DNA of 41,256 nt from Desulfoluna butyratoxydans (GCF_900699765.1 NZ_CAADHO010000017.1:1-41256); one strand, 5' to 3'; counted from the stretch's first letter, positions 1-8,983 are shown. Notes: generated by a model not told the origin, from the sequence alone. A program made the numbers and translations.

Positions 1-119
1 CCCTATTCCCTATTCCCTATTCCCTATTCCCTATTCCCTATTCCCTATTCCCTATTCCCTATTCCCTATTCCCTATTCCCTATTCCCTATTCCCTATTCC
101 CTATTCCCTATTCCCTACC
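1..119. repeat. Tandem heptamer array (CCCTATT)16
   Basis: Sixteen perfect head-to-tail copies of the 7-mer CCCTATT fill bases 1-112 and a degenerate copy follows. The array runs off the left edge of the window, so its full length is unknown. The same heptamer, in the opposite orientation (AATAGGG), recurs in short runs at 8984-9011 and, less exactly, at 31143-31168. There are no spacers, so it is not a CRISPR. Bases 120-402 between it and the first gene show nothing else I can support. Confidence 0.95.
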
Positions 120-402
120 TGATACACAGGTGTATCGACCATGTGTTGCATGGGGATTTGTGAAACACATAGCTCACTGTTAAATATGCTGTAAAAACGG
201 TCTTGTATCTCTTTTTTATGGCTTTGGCACGGCTCTTGTAATGTATCTTGTCAACGGGCAAGGATGGCGGGTGCCACGCCTTGCAATGGACAGCCTGGAC
301 GGTAATGAAGAGCTTCATGGGGCCATCGGCTCCGGAGGGCAAGGCACGGGAACTTCGGGCCGGATGGGCATGGGATGAACGCCACGACACAGGAGGCGCC
401 GA

Positions 403-762
403 ATGAAACGATTGGAAGAGCTTAAAAATGACCTCTCCCTGCTCAACAGCGTGGACTGGAACATCAACCCCGCCGCAGCGGTGGGACGTCATCTCGAGTG
501 GGGCGCCGGCTGGTATTGCGACGAGCAGCGGGGCCGCGGAAGCGAGGACGAGTCCACCTATTTTGCCATCAATACCTGGGGTGAATATCCGGTGATCACC
601 CTGGTGCACCGCAAAGGGTTCGATATGGAGGAGCTTGCCGTGTTCCGCATGCCCCCCAAGCTGGAGAAGGCGTTTATGAAGTCCATCAACAACCATCGCG
701 GCATTTATGAACTGGACCCGAACATCAAAAGCTGGCTGAAAGATCAGCTCAATGTTCACTGA
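403..762 (+). CDS. DVU0772-like conserved protein
   Basis: Encodes 119 residues with no signal peptide or membrane segment, so probably cytoplasmic. The start follows an AGGAGG ribosome binding site about 8 bases upstream. The pattern HLEWG near residue 31, then YFAINTWGE around 52-60, a basic LVHRK stretch and a C-terminal IKSWLKDQL matches my recollection of the DVU0772 family, a small protein of unknown function common in sulfate-reducing bacteria. The assignment rests on recalled pattern only. The gene stands alone: tandem repeats lie upstream and a strong terminator downstream, so it is likely a monocistronic unit. Confidence 0.75.
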   Translation: MKRLEELKNDLSLLNSVDWNINPAAAVGRHLEWGAGWYCDEQRGRGSEDESTYFAINTWGEYPVITLVHRKGFDMEELAVFRMPPKLEKAFMKSINNHRGIYELDPNIKSWLKDQLNVH

Positions 763-835
763 TCAAGGCCAGGTGAAAGGGGCTCCCCGGCATGATCGGG
801 GGCTGAGCCTGTATAAGAAAAAACGGATCTGATAA

Positions 836-889
836 GGTGGGGCATCACGGCTTGTAAAAAGCCCGGTTTGCCCCACTTTTTTTCTTTTT
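836..889 (+). terminator. Rho-independent terminator after the DVU0772-like gene
   Basis: Perfect 8-bp stem arms GTGGGGCA (837-844) and TGCCCCAC (869-876) enclose a smaller inner stem and are followed by seven T, a C and five more T. This is the classic intrinsic terminator layout for the plus strand. Confidence 0.85.
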
Positions 890-959
890 GGCGTTTGTCT
901 CCTGAAGCACGCACGTAGCGATCAACTGTTATCTATCTCAAAAACGGGAATCTGCGATT

Positions 960-2288
960 ATGACGAAAGAGGTGATTATTGTCGGCGGAGGCTTTGCCGG
1001 CCTCAAGGCCGCCAAGGTCCTTGGCAACAAAGAAGGCATTCAGGTTACGCTCATCGACAAGGCCAACCACCATCTGTTTCAGCCCCTGTTGTACCAGGTG
1101 GCCACGGCCGGGCTCAGCCAGTCCGACATTGCCATGCCCATTCGGAGCATTTTATCGGAGTTCAAGAACATCAAGGTACTCCAGGGAGAGGTCTCCGGTG
1201 TGGACTTCGACGGACGCACCGTGATGACCGATTTCGGGCGATTGTCCTACGATCACCTGATCCTGGCCTGCGGGGTCCGCCACTGCTACTTCGGCAAGGA
1301 AACCTGGGAACCCCACGCACCGGGCTTAAAAACCCTGGAGCAGGCCCTGGAGATCCGGCGGCGCATTCTGAGTGCCTTTGAGGTGGCCGAGCGGGCCGAA
1401 GACGAAGCCGTGCGCCGTCGCGCCCTGACCTTTGTGGTGGTGGGCGGAGGCCCCACCGGCGTGGAGCTGGCCGGAGCCATCGGGGAGATGACCCGTTACA
1501 CCCTGGGCCGTGATTTTCGCAACATCGACCCCAAACTCACCCGTATTATCCTGGTGGAGGCCGGAGACCGTATCCTTTCCTCCTTTCCCAAAAAACAGAG
1601 CAGCCGCGCCACCCGTGACCTCGAAAACTTAGGGGTCCAGGTCTGGACCAAGAGCCCCGTAAGCGGGATCCGTGAAACCTCCATTGAGGTGGGCTCGGAA
1701 AAAATCGAGACCATGACCGTGCTCTGGGCTGCCGGGATCACCGCAACGGACCTCAACCGGGGCCTTGGGGTGGAAACCGGGGTGCAGGGGCGCATCGTGG
1801 TGGACGCCTGCCTCAACGTTCCCGGTCGAAGGGACGTATTCGTGGCCGGGGACCAGGCCGCCTTTACCGATCCCTCGGGCAAGGTCCTTCCTTGTCTCTC
1901 GCCCGTGGCCATTCAGCAGGGGCAGTGCATTGCCGAAAACATCCTTCGGGATCAGGCGGGTGAGGCCATGGAGCCCTTTGATTATGTGGACAAGGGGCAG
2001 ATGGCCACCATCGGCCGCAGTCGGGCCATCGTGGATTTCGGTTTTTTCAGGCTCCAGGGTTTCATGGCCTGGTTGACCTGGCTCCTGGTGCACATCTATT
2101 TTATCTCCGGTTTCAACAACCGCCTCTCCATCTTTTTGAAGTGGTGCCTTTCGTATCTCACCAACAAAAAAGGGGCTCGGATTATTTCTGGTGCAACGTG
2201 GCGATTTTTTGATACATTACCGAAAAGCAACCCGGGTGATGCATCCGGTGCCCCCTCAACCTCGACATCTTTCAAAAAAGCAGAGTAG
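960..2288 (+). CDS. Type II NADH dehydrogenase-like FAD oxidoreductase
   Basis: A 442-residue pyridine nucleotide-disulfide oxidoreductase-family protein, the usual size for NDH-2. An N-terminal FAD-binding Rossmann motif (GGGFAG, residues 9-14) and a second nucleotide motif (GGGPTG, 162-167, within a run of valines) are intact, as is the late FAD motif VFVAGDQA. The C-terminal third has a hydrophobic segment (WLTWLLVHIYFISGF) typical of membrane-surface attachment in NDH-2. Known members oxidise NADH and reduce quinone without pumping protons; related proteins use other acceptors. No strong Shine-Dalgarno precedes the ATG. A rhodanese-ferritin gene follows after 35 bases and is probably co-transcribed, which suggests a role in redox balance or oxygen defence. 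Confidence 0.85.
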   Translation: MTKEVIIVGGGFAGLKAAKVLGNKEGIQVTLIDKANHHLFQPLLYQVATAGLSQSDIAMPIRSILSEFKNIKVLQGEVSGVDFDGRTVMTDFGRLSYDHLILACGVRHCYFGKETWEPHAPGLKTLEQALEIRRRILSAFEVAERAEDEAVRRRALTFVVVGGGPTGVELAGAIGEMTRYTLGRDFRNIDPKLTRIILVEAGDRILSSFPKKQSSRATRDLENLGVQVWTKSPVSGIRETSIEVGSEKIETMTVLWAAGITATDLNRGLGVETGVQGRIVVDACLNVPGRRDVFVAGDQAAFTDPSGKVLPCLSPVAIQQGQCIAENILRDQAGEAMEPFDYVDKGQMATIGRSRAIVDFGFFRLQGFMAWLTWLLVHIYFISGFNNRLSIFLKWCLSYLTNKKGARIISGATWRFFDTLPKSNPGDASGAPSTSTSFKKAE

Positions 2289-2323
2289 TCCTTTCCCACC
2301 ATTGAGCCCTTTCGGAGGCCCCC

Positions 2324-3148
2324 ATGAGCGAAAACCGTGTTGTTGATGCAACCCCTGAGTCCGTCAAAGCGTATATGAGCGAGCATGAGGAGAGCGAATA
2401 CCTCCTGTTGGACGTGCGGGAGCCCCAGGAGTACGAGCAGGCCCACATCCCCGGCGCCAGGCTTCTTCCCCTGGGGCAGCTGGAGACCCGCCTGGGGGAC
2501 CTTCCCGAACACCGGGACATTATCTTTGCCTGCCGAAGCGGGGCGCGTTCGCGGGTGGCGGCCCACATGGCCGTGGAGAAGATGCCCCGGCACCAAAGCA
2601 TCTACAACCTGGAGGGCGGGATCCTGGCCTGGCAGGGACATACCGTTACGGACTTTCCCCGGGTAAGGCTTTTGGTCCTCGAAGAGGGCATGCAGCAGAC
2701 CCTCATGGCGGCCATGGACCTTGAAAAGGGGGCGTGGAATATCTATCGGCATATCCTTGAGGCGTACCCCGGCACCGCCCTGACCCGGACCATCGAGTCC
2801 CTTTGCCAGGCGGAGCTGGCCCATGCCAGGGCGCTTTACGACGCCTGGCAACGCCGGGAGGAGATTCCGCCCCGGTTCGAGGATCTGTTTGAGGGGCTCA
2901 AGGGCGAAATCCTGGAAGGGGGCATGCTCCTTGAGGAGGCTCTGCTTCGCCTGGAGAGCACCATGGTTCCCATGGACCTTGCCATCTATGAGCTTGCCCT
3001 GGACATTGAGTTCACCGCCTACGATCTCTATCGCTACGCCGGAGAAACCACCGGCGATCCCGCCTTGAAAGCCCTTTTCCTGGAGATCAGCGAGGGGGAG
3101 AAAAAACACATGAATACCATTGTGGGGGCCCTGGACACTGCTTTTTGA
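2324..3148 (+). CDS. Rhodanese-ferritin-like fusion protein
   Basis: The 274-residue product has two domains. Residues 10-110 form a rhodanese: LLLDVREPQEY, then the active-site loop CRSGARSR with catalytic Cys70, and an EGGILAW ending. Residues 120-270 are a four-helix ferritin-like or rubrerythrin-like di-iron domain with repeated Glu and His positions (QAELAHARAL, then EGEKKHMNTI). Rhodaneses move sulfane sulfur; ferritin-like domains bind di-iron and act in peroxide or iron handling. The fusion is known in anaerobes, but its reaction is not established. It sits between an NDH-2-like gene and dfx/ferritin, pointing to oxidative stress and iron-sulfur chemistry. No rubredoxin centre is visible, so it is not a classical rubrerythrin. 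Confidence 0.85.
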   Translation: MSENRVVDATPESVKAYMSEHEESEYLLLDVREPQEYEQAHIPGARLLPLGQLETRLGDLPEHRDIIFACRSGARSRVAAHMAVEKMPRHQSIYNLEGGILAWQGHTVTDFPRVRLLVLEEGMQQTLMAAMDLEKGAWNIYRHILEAYPGTALTRTIESLCQAELAHARALYDAWQRREEIPPRFEDLFEGLKGEILEGGMLLEEALLRLESTMVPMDLAIYELALDIEFTAYDLYRYAGETTGDPALKALFLEISEGEKKHMNTIVGALDTAF

Positions 3149-3425
3149 GGTGGCTTTCCGTGAGACACTTTTTGCGTCGGGTGTCTCATGGCCCGTATCG
3201 TCTCTTTGTTGCTTCCGAGCCCTGACGAATTCTGGGCCCGGACACCTTGTCATGAAATCAGTGTGTTGTCTCTTTTTTGTGCCGGCGACGCCGTGTGGCA
3301 TGCTTATTGAAAAGATTTCCTGGGCAACAGGTTAAGGAAAGGGACCGAGCCCAAGGGGCTTGGCTCCGGCATGATCACATCCCTGCGGCGGATACAGAAT
3401 CGGAAACGGAAAAGGAGACCCCACC

Positions 3426-3803
3426 ATGATGAGGCGCAATCAACTCTACGCATGCGAGCACTGCGGCAATATCGTTGAAATCATTCAGGCTGGCGGCCCC
3501 ACGGTAAGGTGCTGCGGGCAGGCCATGACCCTTTTGGAAGAGAACACCCGGGACGCCTCCCGGGAGAAGCATGTGCCCGTCGTGGCGGAGGCGGACGGGG
3601 GCATTCGCGTCTCCGTGGGCGAGACAGCCCATCCCATGACAGAAGAACACTGGATTCCCTGGATCGAGGTGACCCAGGGGGCAACCATCCTGCGAAAACA
3701 CCTTCTGCCCGGTGAGAAACCCGAGGCGTTCTTCGCAGGGATCACAGGACCTGTGGTGGCCAGGGCGTACTGCAACCTTCACGGCCACTGGACAAGGGGG
3801 TAA
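3426..3803 (+). CDS. dfx: Desulfoferrodoxin (superoxide reductase, 2Fe-SOR)
   Basis: A 125-residue match to class I desulfoferrodoxin. The desulforedoxin centre is Cys10, Cys13, Cys29 and Cys30. The superoxide-reducing centre has His49, His69, His75, Cys116 and His119, the same spacing as characterised Dfx shifted by one residue. It reduces superoxide to hydrogen peroxide in the cytoplasm with electrons from rubredoxin; a rubredoxin gene lies 5 kb away. AAAGGAGA lies 9-10 bases before an ATGATG, so translation may begin at either Met. The ferritin gene starts 2 bases after the stop, so the two are surely translated from one mRNA. Bases 3149-3425 upstream hold no gene and presumably the promoter. 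Confidence 0.97.
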   Translation: MMRRNQLYACEHCGNIVEIIQAGGPTVRCCGQAMTLLEENTRDASREKHVPVVAEADGGIRVSVGETAHPMTEEHWIPWIEVTQGATILRKHLLPGEKPEAFFAGITGPVVARAYCNLHGHWTRG

Positions 3804-3805
3804 CC

Positions 3806-4321
3806 ATGTTGAAAACAGAGGTTGAAGACGCACTGAACCTTCAGTTGAACCGTGAGATTTTTTCCGCGTATCTCTACTTTTCCATGTCGGCATGGCTGGG
3901 CAGCCGGAATTTGACCGGTTTCAGCCACTGGATGTACGCCCAGGGCGTGGAAGAGCTGACCCACTCCCAGAAGTTTTATGACTACATCCAGCAGCGGGGC
4001 GGCACGGTTCGTTTAAGCGCCGTGGAAGCGCCCAAGGCAGCCTGGGAATCTCCCCTGGCCCTGTTTGAAGAGACCCTGGAGCACGAGGTTTTTGTCACCG
4101 GGTCCATCAACGCCCTTGTGGACATTGCCCGTGACGCCTCGGACCACGCCACCGGGATTTTCCTCCAGTGGTTTGTCACCGAGCAGGTGGAAGAGGAAGA
4201 GAGCGTTGAGCAGGTCCTCCAACGGCTGCGCCTTGTGGGCGACAACCCCTCGGCCCTGCTCATGATGGACCGCGAGATGGCCGGACGCGCCATGCCTGCG
4301 GCAACCGCACCTGTTGAGTAG
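3806..4321 (+). CDS. ftnA: Ferritin (non-haem iron storage protein)
   Basis: A 171-residue bacterial ferritin. Ferroxidase-site residues Glu17, Glu50 and His53 fall exactly where they do in E. coli FtnA, and the later EQVEEEE helix supplies the remaining acidic ligands. Twenty-four subunits would form an iron-storing shell that oxidises ferrous iron. It starts 2 bases after dfx, so superoxide detoxification and iron sequestration are co-expressed, which limits Fenton chemistry in an anaerobe exposed to air. There is no haem-ligand Met at the bacterioferritin position that I can identify, so ferritin is preferred over bacterioferritin. Confidence 0.93.
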   Translation: MLKTEVEDALNLQLNREIFSAYLYFSMSAWLGSRNLTGFSHWMYAQGVEELTHSQKFYDYIQQRGGTVRLSAVEAPKAAWESPLALFEETLEHEVFVTGSINALVDIARDASDHATGIFLQWFVTEQVEEEESVEQVLQRLRLVGDNPSALLMMDREMAGRAMPAATAPVE

Positions 4322-4366
4322 CGACGCGTACATTCAAAAGGCCAACCCACATTCCCATGACCGGAC

Positions 4367-4400
4367 AAAGACCGCTTGCGAAAGCCGCATGCGGTCTTTT
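4367..4400 (+). terminator. Probable intrinsic terminator after dfx-ftnA
   Basis: Nine-base arms AAAGACCGC (4367-4375) and GCGGTCTTT (4391-4399) enclose a 15-base loop and end in a short T run. The T tract is short, so termination may be partial. Bases 4401-4523 carry no gene. Confidence 0.6.
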
Positions 4401-4523
4401 GGTTTGGATGGCCGCAGCCCCGGAGCATCGGCGAATCTGTTGCTCGCTTTCAGGCTCTGCCTGGGGGACGAAACCATACGAAGGGGGGCGTGGAACCGTG
4501 ACCCAAAAACGAGATGAGAAACC

Positions 4524-5471
4524 ATGGATGAGACAACGATAGAACAGGCTGCCCGGGCCTGGGGAATTGAAGGCGCGACGCTTTGCAATAAAGAAGTGCC
4601 TGCCGGGAGCCCGGAGCGCTCCCTGGGGCGCTGGGTGGTTGAAGGGAAGGAGGGGACCCGTTTTCTCCTGGAGCGCATCGACCCGGCAACAGCACCGAGA
4701 AAGCGGGAGATGGCAGGGTTTATGGGTGCCCTGGCCAAGGCCGGGCTTTCTGTGGCAGCACCCTGTGCCACCCAGGCCGGTGATTTTTTATCAACCCATG
4801 CAGGAAATCTCTGGCAGCTGACGCCCTTTGTGCAGGGGCTGCCCCTGGATCGGCCTGGGTACACACAAGAGGCCTGGCGGGGCGAGGTCCTGGCCGGGTT
4901 CCTGACGGATCTGCGCACCGCATCCGTTCCCCTTGCCCCCTCTTTTCCGGGGGCGGCCTTTGATCTGCCTGGGTACATCGATACCTTGACGGCAACCATC
5001 CAGGCACGGAGGCCCAAGGTGTCCTCCGCCCTTGACGAGGCCGTTCGTTACCTCTCCCATCGCCTCTACCCACACTGGTCTGGTCTTACCACGGCCCTGG
5101 CCCACGGGGATGTCCACGGCGTCAACATTCTCTGGAAGGAGAAGGGCATCGAAGCGGTCATCGACTGGGAGTTCTTCGGCCATAAACCCCTGCTCTACGA
5201 TGTGGCCAACATGGTCGGCTGCTGCGGTATGGAGACCCCCGACGCCCTCCTTCACGGCCTGGTCCCCGCCCTGGTCCGAGCCCTTCGCCAGGCTGATTTT
5301 GCCGATGCAGCAAGCTGGAACCTTCTTCCCGAGTGCGTCATGGCCCTGCGCTTTGCCTGGCTCTCGGAGTGGCTCCGCAAAGACGACGCCGAGATGATCA
5401 ACCTCGAACTCTCCTATATTTACCTGCTGATGGATAATCGAGAAAAATTGGTGGCGTCTTGGGGCATTTAA
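4524..5471 (+). CDS. Phosphotransferase (APH/homoserine kinase-like fold)
   Basis: A 315-residue cytoplasmic kinase-fold protein of the aminoglycoside phosphotransferase superfamily (PF01636). The catalytic loop HGDVHGVN (residues 194-201) provides Asp196 and Asn201, and VIDWEFFG supplies the magnesium-binding Asp214. Members phosphorylate small alcohols such as homoserine, choline, sugars or antibiotics using ATP; the substrate cannot be read from sequence. The gene stands alone between a terminator and a repeat cluster, so context gives no substrate clue. Choline/ethanolamine-kinase-like or homoserine kinase-like activity are both possible. An antibiotic resistance role is not suggested by anything here. 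Confidence 0.8.
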   Translation: MDETTIEQAARAWGIEGATLCNKEVPAGSPERSLGRWVVEGKEGTRFLLERIDPATAPRKREMAGFMGALAKAGLSVAAPCATQAGDFLSTHAGNLWQLTPFVQGLPLDRPGYTQEAWRGEVLAGFLTDLRTASVPLAPSFPGAAFDLPGYIDTLTATIQARRPKVSSALDEAVRYLSHRLYPHWSGLTTALAHGDVHGVNILWKEKGIEAVIDWEFFGHKPLLYDVANMVGCCGMETPDALLHGLVPALVRALRQADFADAASWNLLPECVMALRFAWLSEWLRKDDAEMINLELSYIYLLMDNREKLVASWGI

Positions 5472-5481
5472 GAGGGGGCGC

Positions 5482-5924
5482 TACCCGACCATGGTGCACA
5501 GAGTGCACCCTAAGCGTCGTCGTTTAGCGATCCATAGTGCCATGTCCATGTCTTCGGTGGGCAAAGTCGATGGGATGAACCAGCCCCGTTGGAAGCCCCG
5601 TGGCCCGTAGGGTGCGTCCTACGCACCGAAACCGCAGGGCAACGCTCCTTGAAGCCGCCACTGCCACGATGTCCGGCCTGTCCTCAAAAGCGGGGGAAAA
5701 GTCCTCATGGGCGTGCTGCGTCGGCCACAGGGTACCCGGTCATGGTGCACAGAGTGCACCCACCGTGCCGTCACCTGAGCGATCCATCTCACCATTCTTA
5801 TGCCTTCGTCCGGCGAAGCAGAAGGGCTGAACCAGCTCCATTGGAAGCCCCGTGGCCCGTAGGGTGCGTCCTACGCACCGAAACCGAAGGGCAACGCTCC
5901 TTGAAACAGCCTCTCCCACGATGT
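5482..5924. repeat. Two diverged copies of a ~200-bp repeat with hairpin cores
   Basis: Two copies about 251 bases apart, roughly 5482-5670 and 5732-5924. Each contains a hairpin GGTGCAC-AGA-GTGCACC (5493-5509; 5744-5760) and, about 118 bases later, GGTGCGT-CCT-ACGCACC (5611-5627; 5863-5879), followed by a shared GCAACGCTCCTTGAA. The second copy abuts the 3' end of the convergent minus-strand gene. Related copies lie at 9832-10281 and 30861-31067. No open reading frame here looks real. Confidence 0.85.
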
Positions 5925-8093
5925 TCAGCTTTCCAAAACCGCCTTCCCGAATGCCCCCGGATCCGACACCGGGAGGCCGCATGTGCCCTCTTTACAGGGG
6001 TACAGGGTGGGGGCACCATCCAGAACGACTTTGCCCTTGGCCGCAGGCAGGTGTGCCTCCATGTTTTTTGTATCGTCGCCCTCCCGCAAGGGCGCTGTAA
6101 CGGTATAGGGGGCGTACAAAGATGCCAGGGTACTTACGGCCTTGGTGTCTTTGGACGACGGTGTCTCCGGCAGGATCAGGAGCAGGGCCTTGGGGCCTGC
6201 CAGGTGAAAGTCCAGGGCCGCCACAAGGGTGGCATAGGGGGCCGGAGAACGGTCCGCTGCAAGGAAGGCTGAAACCGTTCCCAGGCCCTGGGTGAGAAGG
6301 GCCGCGTCTCCTGTGAGGGCGTAGAGCCTGAACAGGTTCATGGCAGCCACGCTGTTTCCCGAGGGCAGGGCGCCGTCTGTGCCTGGTTTTTCCCGGGTGA
6401 TCAGGGCCTCGCCGTCGCTGCCGGTCATATGGTAGCCGCCCTTTTCCGAGGCAAAGAGGCGCTGGGTTTCGCCCTGGAGGTGAAGGGCACGGGTGAGCCA
6501 GGTGGCGTCGCCCGTGGCCTCGAAAAGGTCGATGAAACCTGCAATGACAAAGGTGTAGTCTTCTAAAAATCCCAAGGGCCCCAGGCCTTCCAGGCGGCTG
6601 CGGTGGAGTCTGCCGTCCCGGGTCAGGCAGGTCAGGACAAATCGTGCGGTGCGCTCTGCTGCGTCCAGGTACTTCTGGTTGCCAAAGGCGCGCCCGGCAC
6701 GGGCAAAGGCCGAGATGGTCAGTCCGTTCCATGCGGCGATGATTTTTTTGTCGGTAAGGGGCGCTTGCCTTGCTGTTCGGGCTTGGCGCAGGATCTCCCG
6801 GGCGTTGTCCAAAAGAGCTTCAAGCTCTGCCACGTCCAGGCCGTGCTTTTTTGCGGTTTCCTTTACGTCCCTTCGGATGTGGGGAATGTAGCGCCCCTCG
6901 AAGTGGGGTACCCCGGTGAGGCTGAAGTGGTCCAGAACCGCTGCCCAGGAATCCCCGGGCAGGGCCGCGTCGAGTTCGGCCTTGCTCCAGGTAAAGAAGT
7001 ATCCCTCTTCTTTGTGGCCGTCCGGCGTGAGGGAGTCGGCGTCCGTGGCCGAGTAGAATCCCCCTGCCGGGTCTTCCATCTCCCGCAAAAGGTAGGCCAG
7101 GGTGGCTTCGGCCACGGTTTTGAAACGCGGATTTTCCGTGGCCAGGAACCCTTCCACGTAGGCAGAGACCAGAAGGGCGTTGTCGTAGAGCATTTTTTCA
7201 AAGTGGGGGACCAGCCATTTGGGGTCGGTGCTGTAGCGATGGAACCCGCCCCCTGCCTGGTCGTGGATGCCTCCGTCGGCCATGGCTGTGAGGGTGTGCT
7301 CCGCCATGTGGCGGTACGCACCGATGCCTGTGCGCTGGTGGGCCCGCAAAAGGAGCTGGACGGGCAGGGTGGCAGGAAATTTGGGGGCGCCCCTGGTGCC
7401 GCCGAAGCTCGGGTCGTAGCTTTGGGAAAACAGGGCCACGGCCTTGTCCACCCACGCTCTGTCGGGCAGGGTCCCGCTCTCCTGACCGCCCCCCAGGCGG
7501 TCAATGGCCTGGGTGAGTTGGCTGGCGGAGAGATCCACCTTTTCCCTTTCCTTTTCATAGACCTCGGCAAGGCCCTTTAAGACGGTGAGAAATCCCGGGT
7601 GGGGCGGTCTGTCCCCGTCCCGGGCCGGAAAATAGGTGCCTCCGTAAAAGGGTTTGCCGTCCGGGGTCAAGAAGACATTCAGGGGCCAGCCGCCCCCGCC
7701 GGTGAGTACCTGCACCGCGCCCATGTATATGGCGTCGATGTCCGGCCGCTCCTCCCTGTCCACCTTGACCGGCACGAAATGGGTGTTCAGGAATTCGGCG
7801 ATCTCCACGTCCTCAAAGGACTCTTCCTCCATCACATGGCACCAGTGGCAGGTGGCGTATCCGATGCTCACGAAAAGCGGGCGGTTCGTCTCCTTTGCCA
7901 GGGCCATGGCCTCTTCCCCCCAGGGGTGCCAGTTTACGGGGTTGTGGGCATGCTGCAAGAGGTAGGGGCTCTCCTCCAGAAAGAGCCGGTTCGTATAGGT
8001 TGCCGTGCCGTCGGGGTTCAGGTGTCGGGTGCGCGGAACGTACGCCGGACCTCGGGCTTTTGCTTTTTCTTTGATGCGGTCGTCAAGGCTCAT
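5925..8093 (-). CDS. Thioredoxin-domain protein, YyaL/DUF255 family
   Basis: A 722-residue protein of the widespread YyaL/spermatogenesis-associated 20 family, at near full family length. The N-terminal thioredoxin-like DUF255 domain (about residues 30-190) has the characteristic NPVNWHPWG and CHWCH motif (Cys82, Cys85), and VKVDREERPDID follows. The remainder is an alpha/alpha-toroid like N-acylglucosamine 2-epimerase or cellobiose epimerase folds (for example YDNALLVSAYVEGF). The exact reaction is unknown. A second Cys pair (CKEGTCGLP) sits close to the C-terminus and may be an extra redox or metal site. No signal peptide is seen, so it should be cytoplasmic. It is transcribed alone and convergently to the phosphotransferase gene. 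Confidence 0.9.
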   Translation of the reverse strand: MSLDDRIKEKAKARGPAYVPRTRHLNPDGTATYTNRLFLEESPYLLQHAHNPVNWHPWGEEAMALAKETNRPLFVSIGYATCHWCHVMEEESFEDVEIAEFLNTHFVPVKVDREERPDIDAIYMGAVQVLTGGGGWPLNVFLTPDGKPFYGGTYFPARDGDRPPHPGFLTVLKGLAEVYEKEREKVDLSASQLTQAIDRLGGGQESGTLPDRAWVDKAVALFSQSYDPSFGGTRGAPKFPATLPVQLLLRAHQRTGIGAYRHMAEHTLTAMADGGIHDQAGGGFHRYSTDPKWLVPHFEKMLYDNALLVSAYVEGFLATENPRFKTVAEATLAYLLREMEDPAGGFYSATDADSLTPDGHKEEGYFFTWSKAELDAALPGDSWAAVLDHFSLTGVPHFEGRYIPHIRRDVKETAKKHGLDVAELEALLDNAREILRQARTARQAPLTDKKIIAAWNGLTISAFARAGRAFGNQKYLDAAERTARFVLTCLTRDGRLHRSRLEGLGPLGFLEDYTFVIAGFIDLFEATGDATWLTRALHLQGETQRLFASEKGGYHMTGSDGEALITREKPGTDGALPSGNSVAAMNLFRLYALTGDAALLTQGLGTVSAFLAADRSPAPYATLVAALDFHLAGPKALLLILPETPSSKDTKAVSTLASLYAPYTVTAPLREGDDTKNMEAHLPAAKGKVVLDGAPTLYPCKEGTCGLPVSDPGAFGKAVLES

Positions 8094-8768
8094 GGCAGGT
8101 TTTTCCTTGGCTATGGGTGAAAAAGGCAGTCCCCCTTGCTCTCCGTGGTTCGAACAGTCAGGGTGAGAAGAGGCCCATGGTGACGACGGGCGTTGATGCT
8201 CGGCACAGGAGAAGCAAGGGATGCCAAAGTGGAAAAAACATGGACACCTTCATCATGGACTCGGGATCCACGCTGTTTCCCTCAGGGCGGTTCGGTTAGG
8301 GTAACCCCCGGGAATGTGTGTTGATCCCGAAACATGTGATCCGGCCACCTTGGCGGGGTGGGACCGCCTGGGAATAGTCCTGCAAGATGAAGACCATTGT
8401 CGCGAAAAATCGTGACGGCCGCTGACGCACCATTGACAGGGCAGCTTAACAGGCAGAGACTAAGGGGAATGCGTCGAAACTGTCCCGGAGAGAGCAGGCA
8501 CATGAGACAGAATCATCTCATGATCTTCCCTGGTGACACCTCACCTTCCATGCCGCGCAGCTGATTTTACCATGATATGGCTCGAAATTTCAGAAGGATA
8601 ATGCCTGCTTTGGGACCAGGGCTCGCAGATGGCATGCTTTTTGATATATTGTCGTCACTGTGAAGACCAGGGAATACGCCGGTGGCCCTGTTCCACGGCA
8701 TGTTTTTGTATATTATTCATCGGTCCCGCCTGTTACGGCCCGGACCGCGATACCTGAAAGGAGATACC
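8094..8768. other. Intergenic region without a supported gene
   Basis: About 675 bases between the divergent YyaL and rubredoxin genes. Short open frames on both strands (such as 8117-8299 plus and 8282-8503 minus) lack ribosome binding sites and recognisable sequence. The promoters of both flanking genes must lie here, but I see no convincing -35/-10 pair to assign. Confidence 0.6.
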
Positions 8769-8948
8769 ATGAGCCAGCCCCACGAAATGTACCAGTGCCA
8801 GATCGCCAACTGCGGATGCATCTACAACCCCGATAAAGGAGACAGAAAGGGCAAGATCGCCAAGGGAACCGCCTTCGAAGACCTGCCCGAGGACTGGAAA
8901 TGCCCGGTGTGCGGGGCGAGTAAGAAAGCCTTTAAAGCATTGGGGTAA
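8769..8948 (+). CDS. Rubredoxin with CX4C N-terminal knuckle
   Basis: A 59-residue rubredoxin. The start at 8769 is chosen because AAAGGAGA lies 8 bases upstream; an in-frame upstream ATG adds 29 residues that do not belong to the family. The C-terminal knuckle CPVCG (Cys45, Cys48) and the GTAFEDLPEDW core are standard. The N-terminal knuckle is Cys10-X4-Cys15 followed by Gly-Cys17, instead of the usual CXXCG, like the rubredoxin-2 type described from Desulfovibrio. The mononuclear iron centre carries single electrons, for example to desulfoferrodoxin, which is encoded about 5 kb upstream. It is probably monocistronic. Confidence 0.95.
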   Translation: MSQPHEMYQCQIANCGCIYNPDKGDRKGKIAKGTAFEDLPEDWKCPVCGASKKAFKALG

Positions 8949-8983
8949 ATAAAGAGGGCATAGGAAAAAAAGGTCGTAGATCA

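Noticed and set aside
1..119. Array that could be mistaken for a CRISPR
   Set aside because: Repeats are 7 bases long with no spacers; it is a simple tandem array.
115..759. Minus-strand frame across the DVU0772-like gene
   Set aside because: No domain, and it begins in the tandem repeat; the plus-strand gene has a good ribosome binding site and a family pattern.
3120..3335. Frame in the gap before dfx
   Set aside because: It overlaps the end of the previous gene, has no ribosome binding site and no known sequence.
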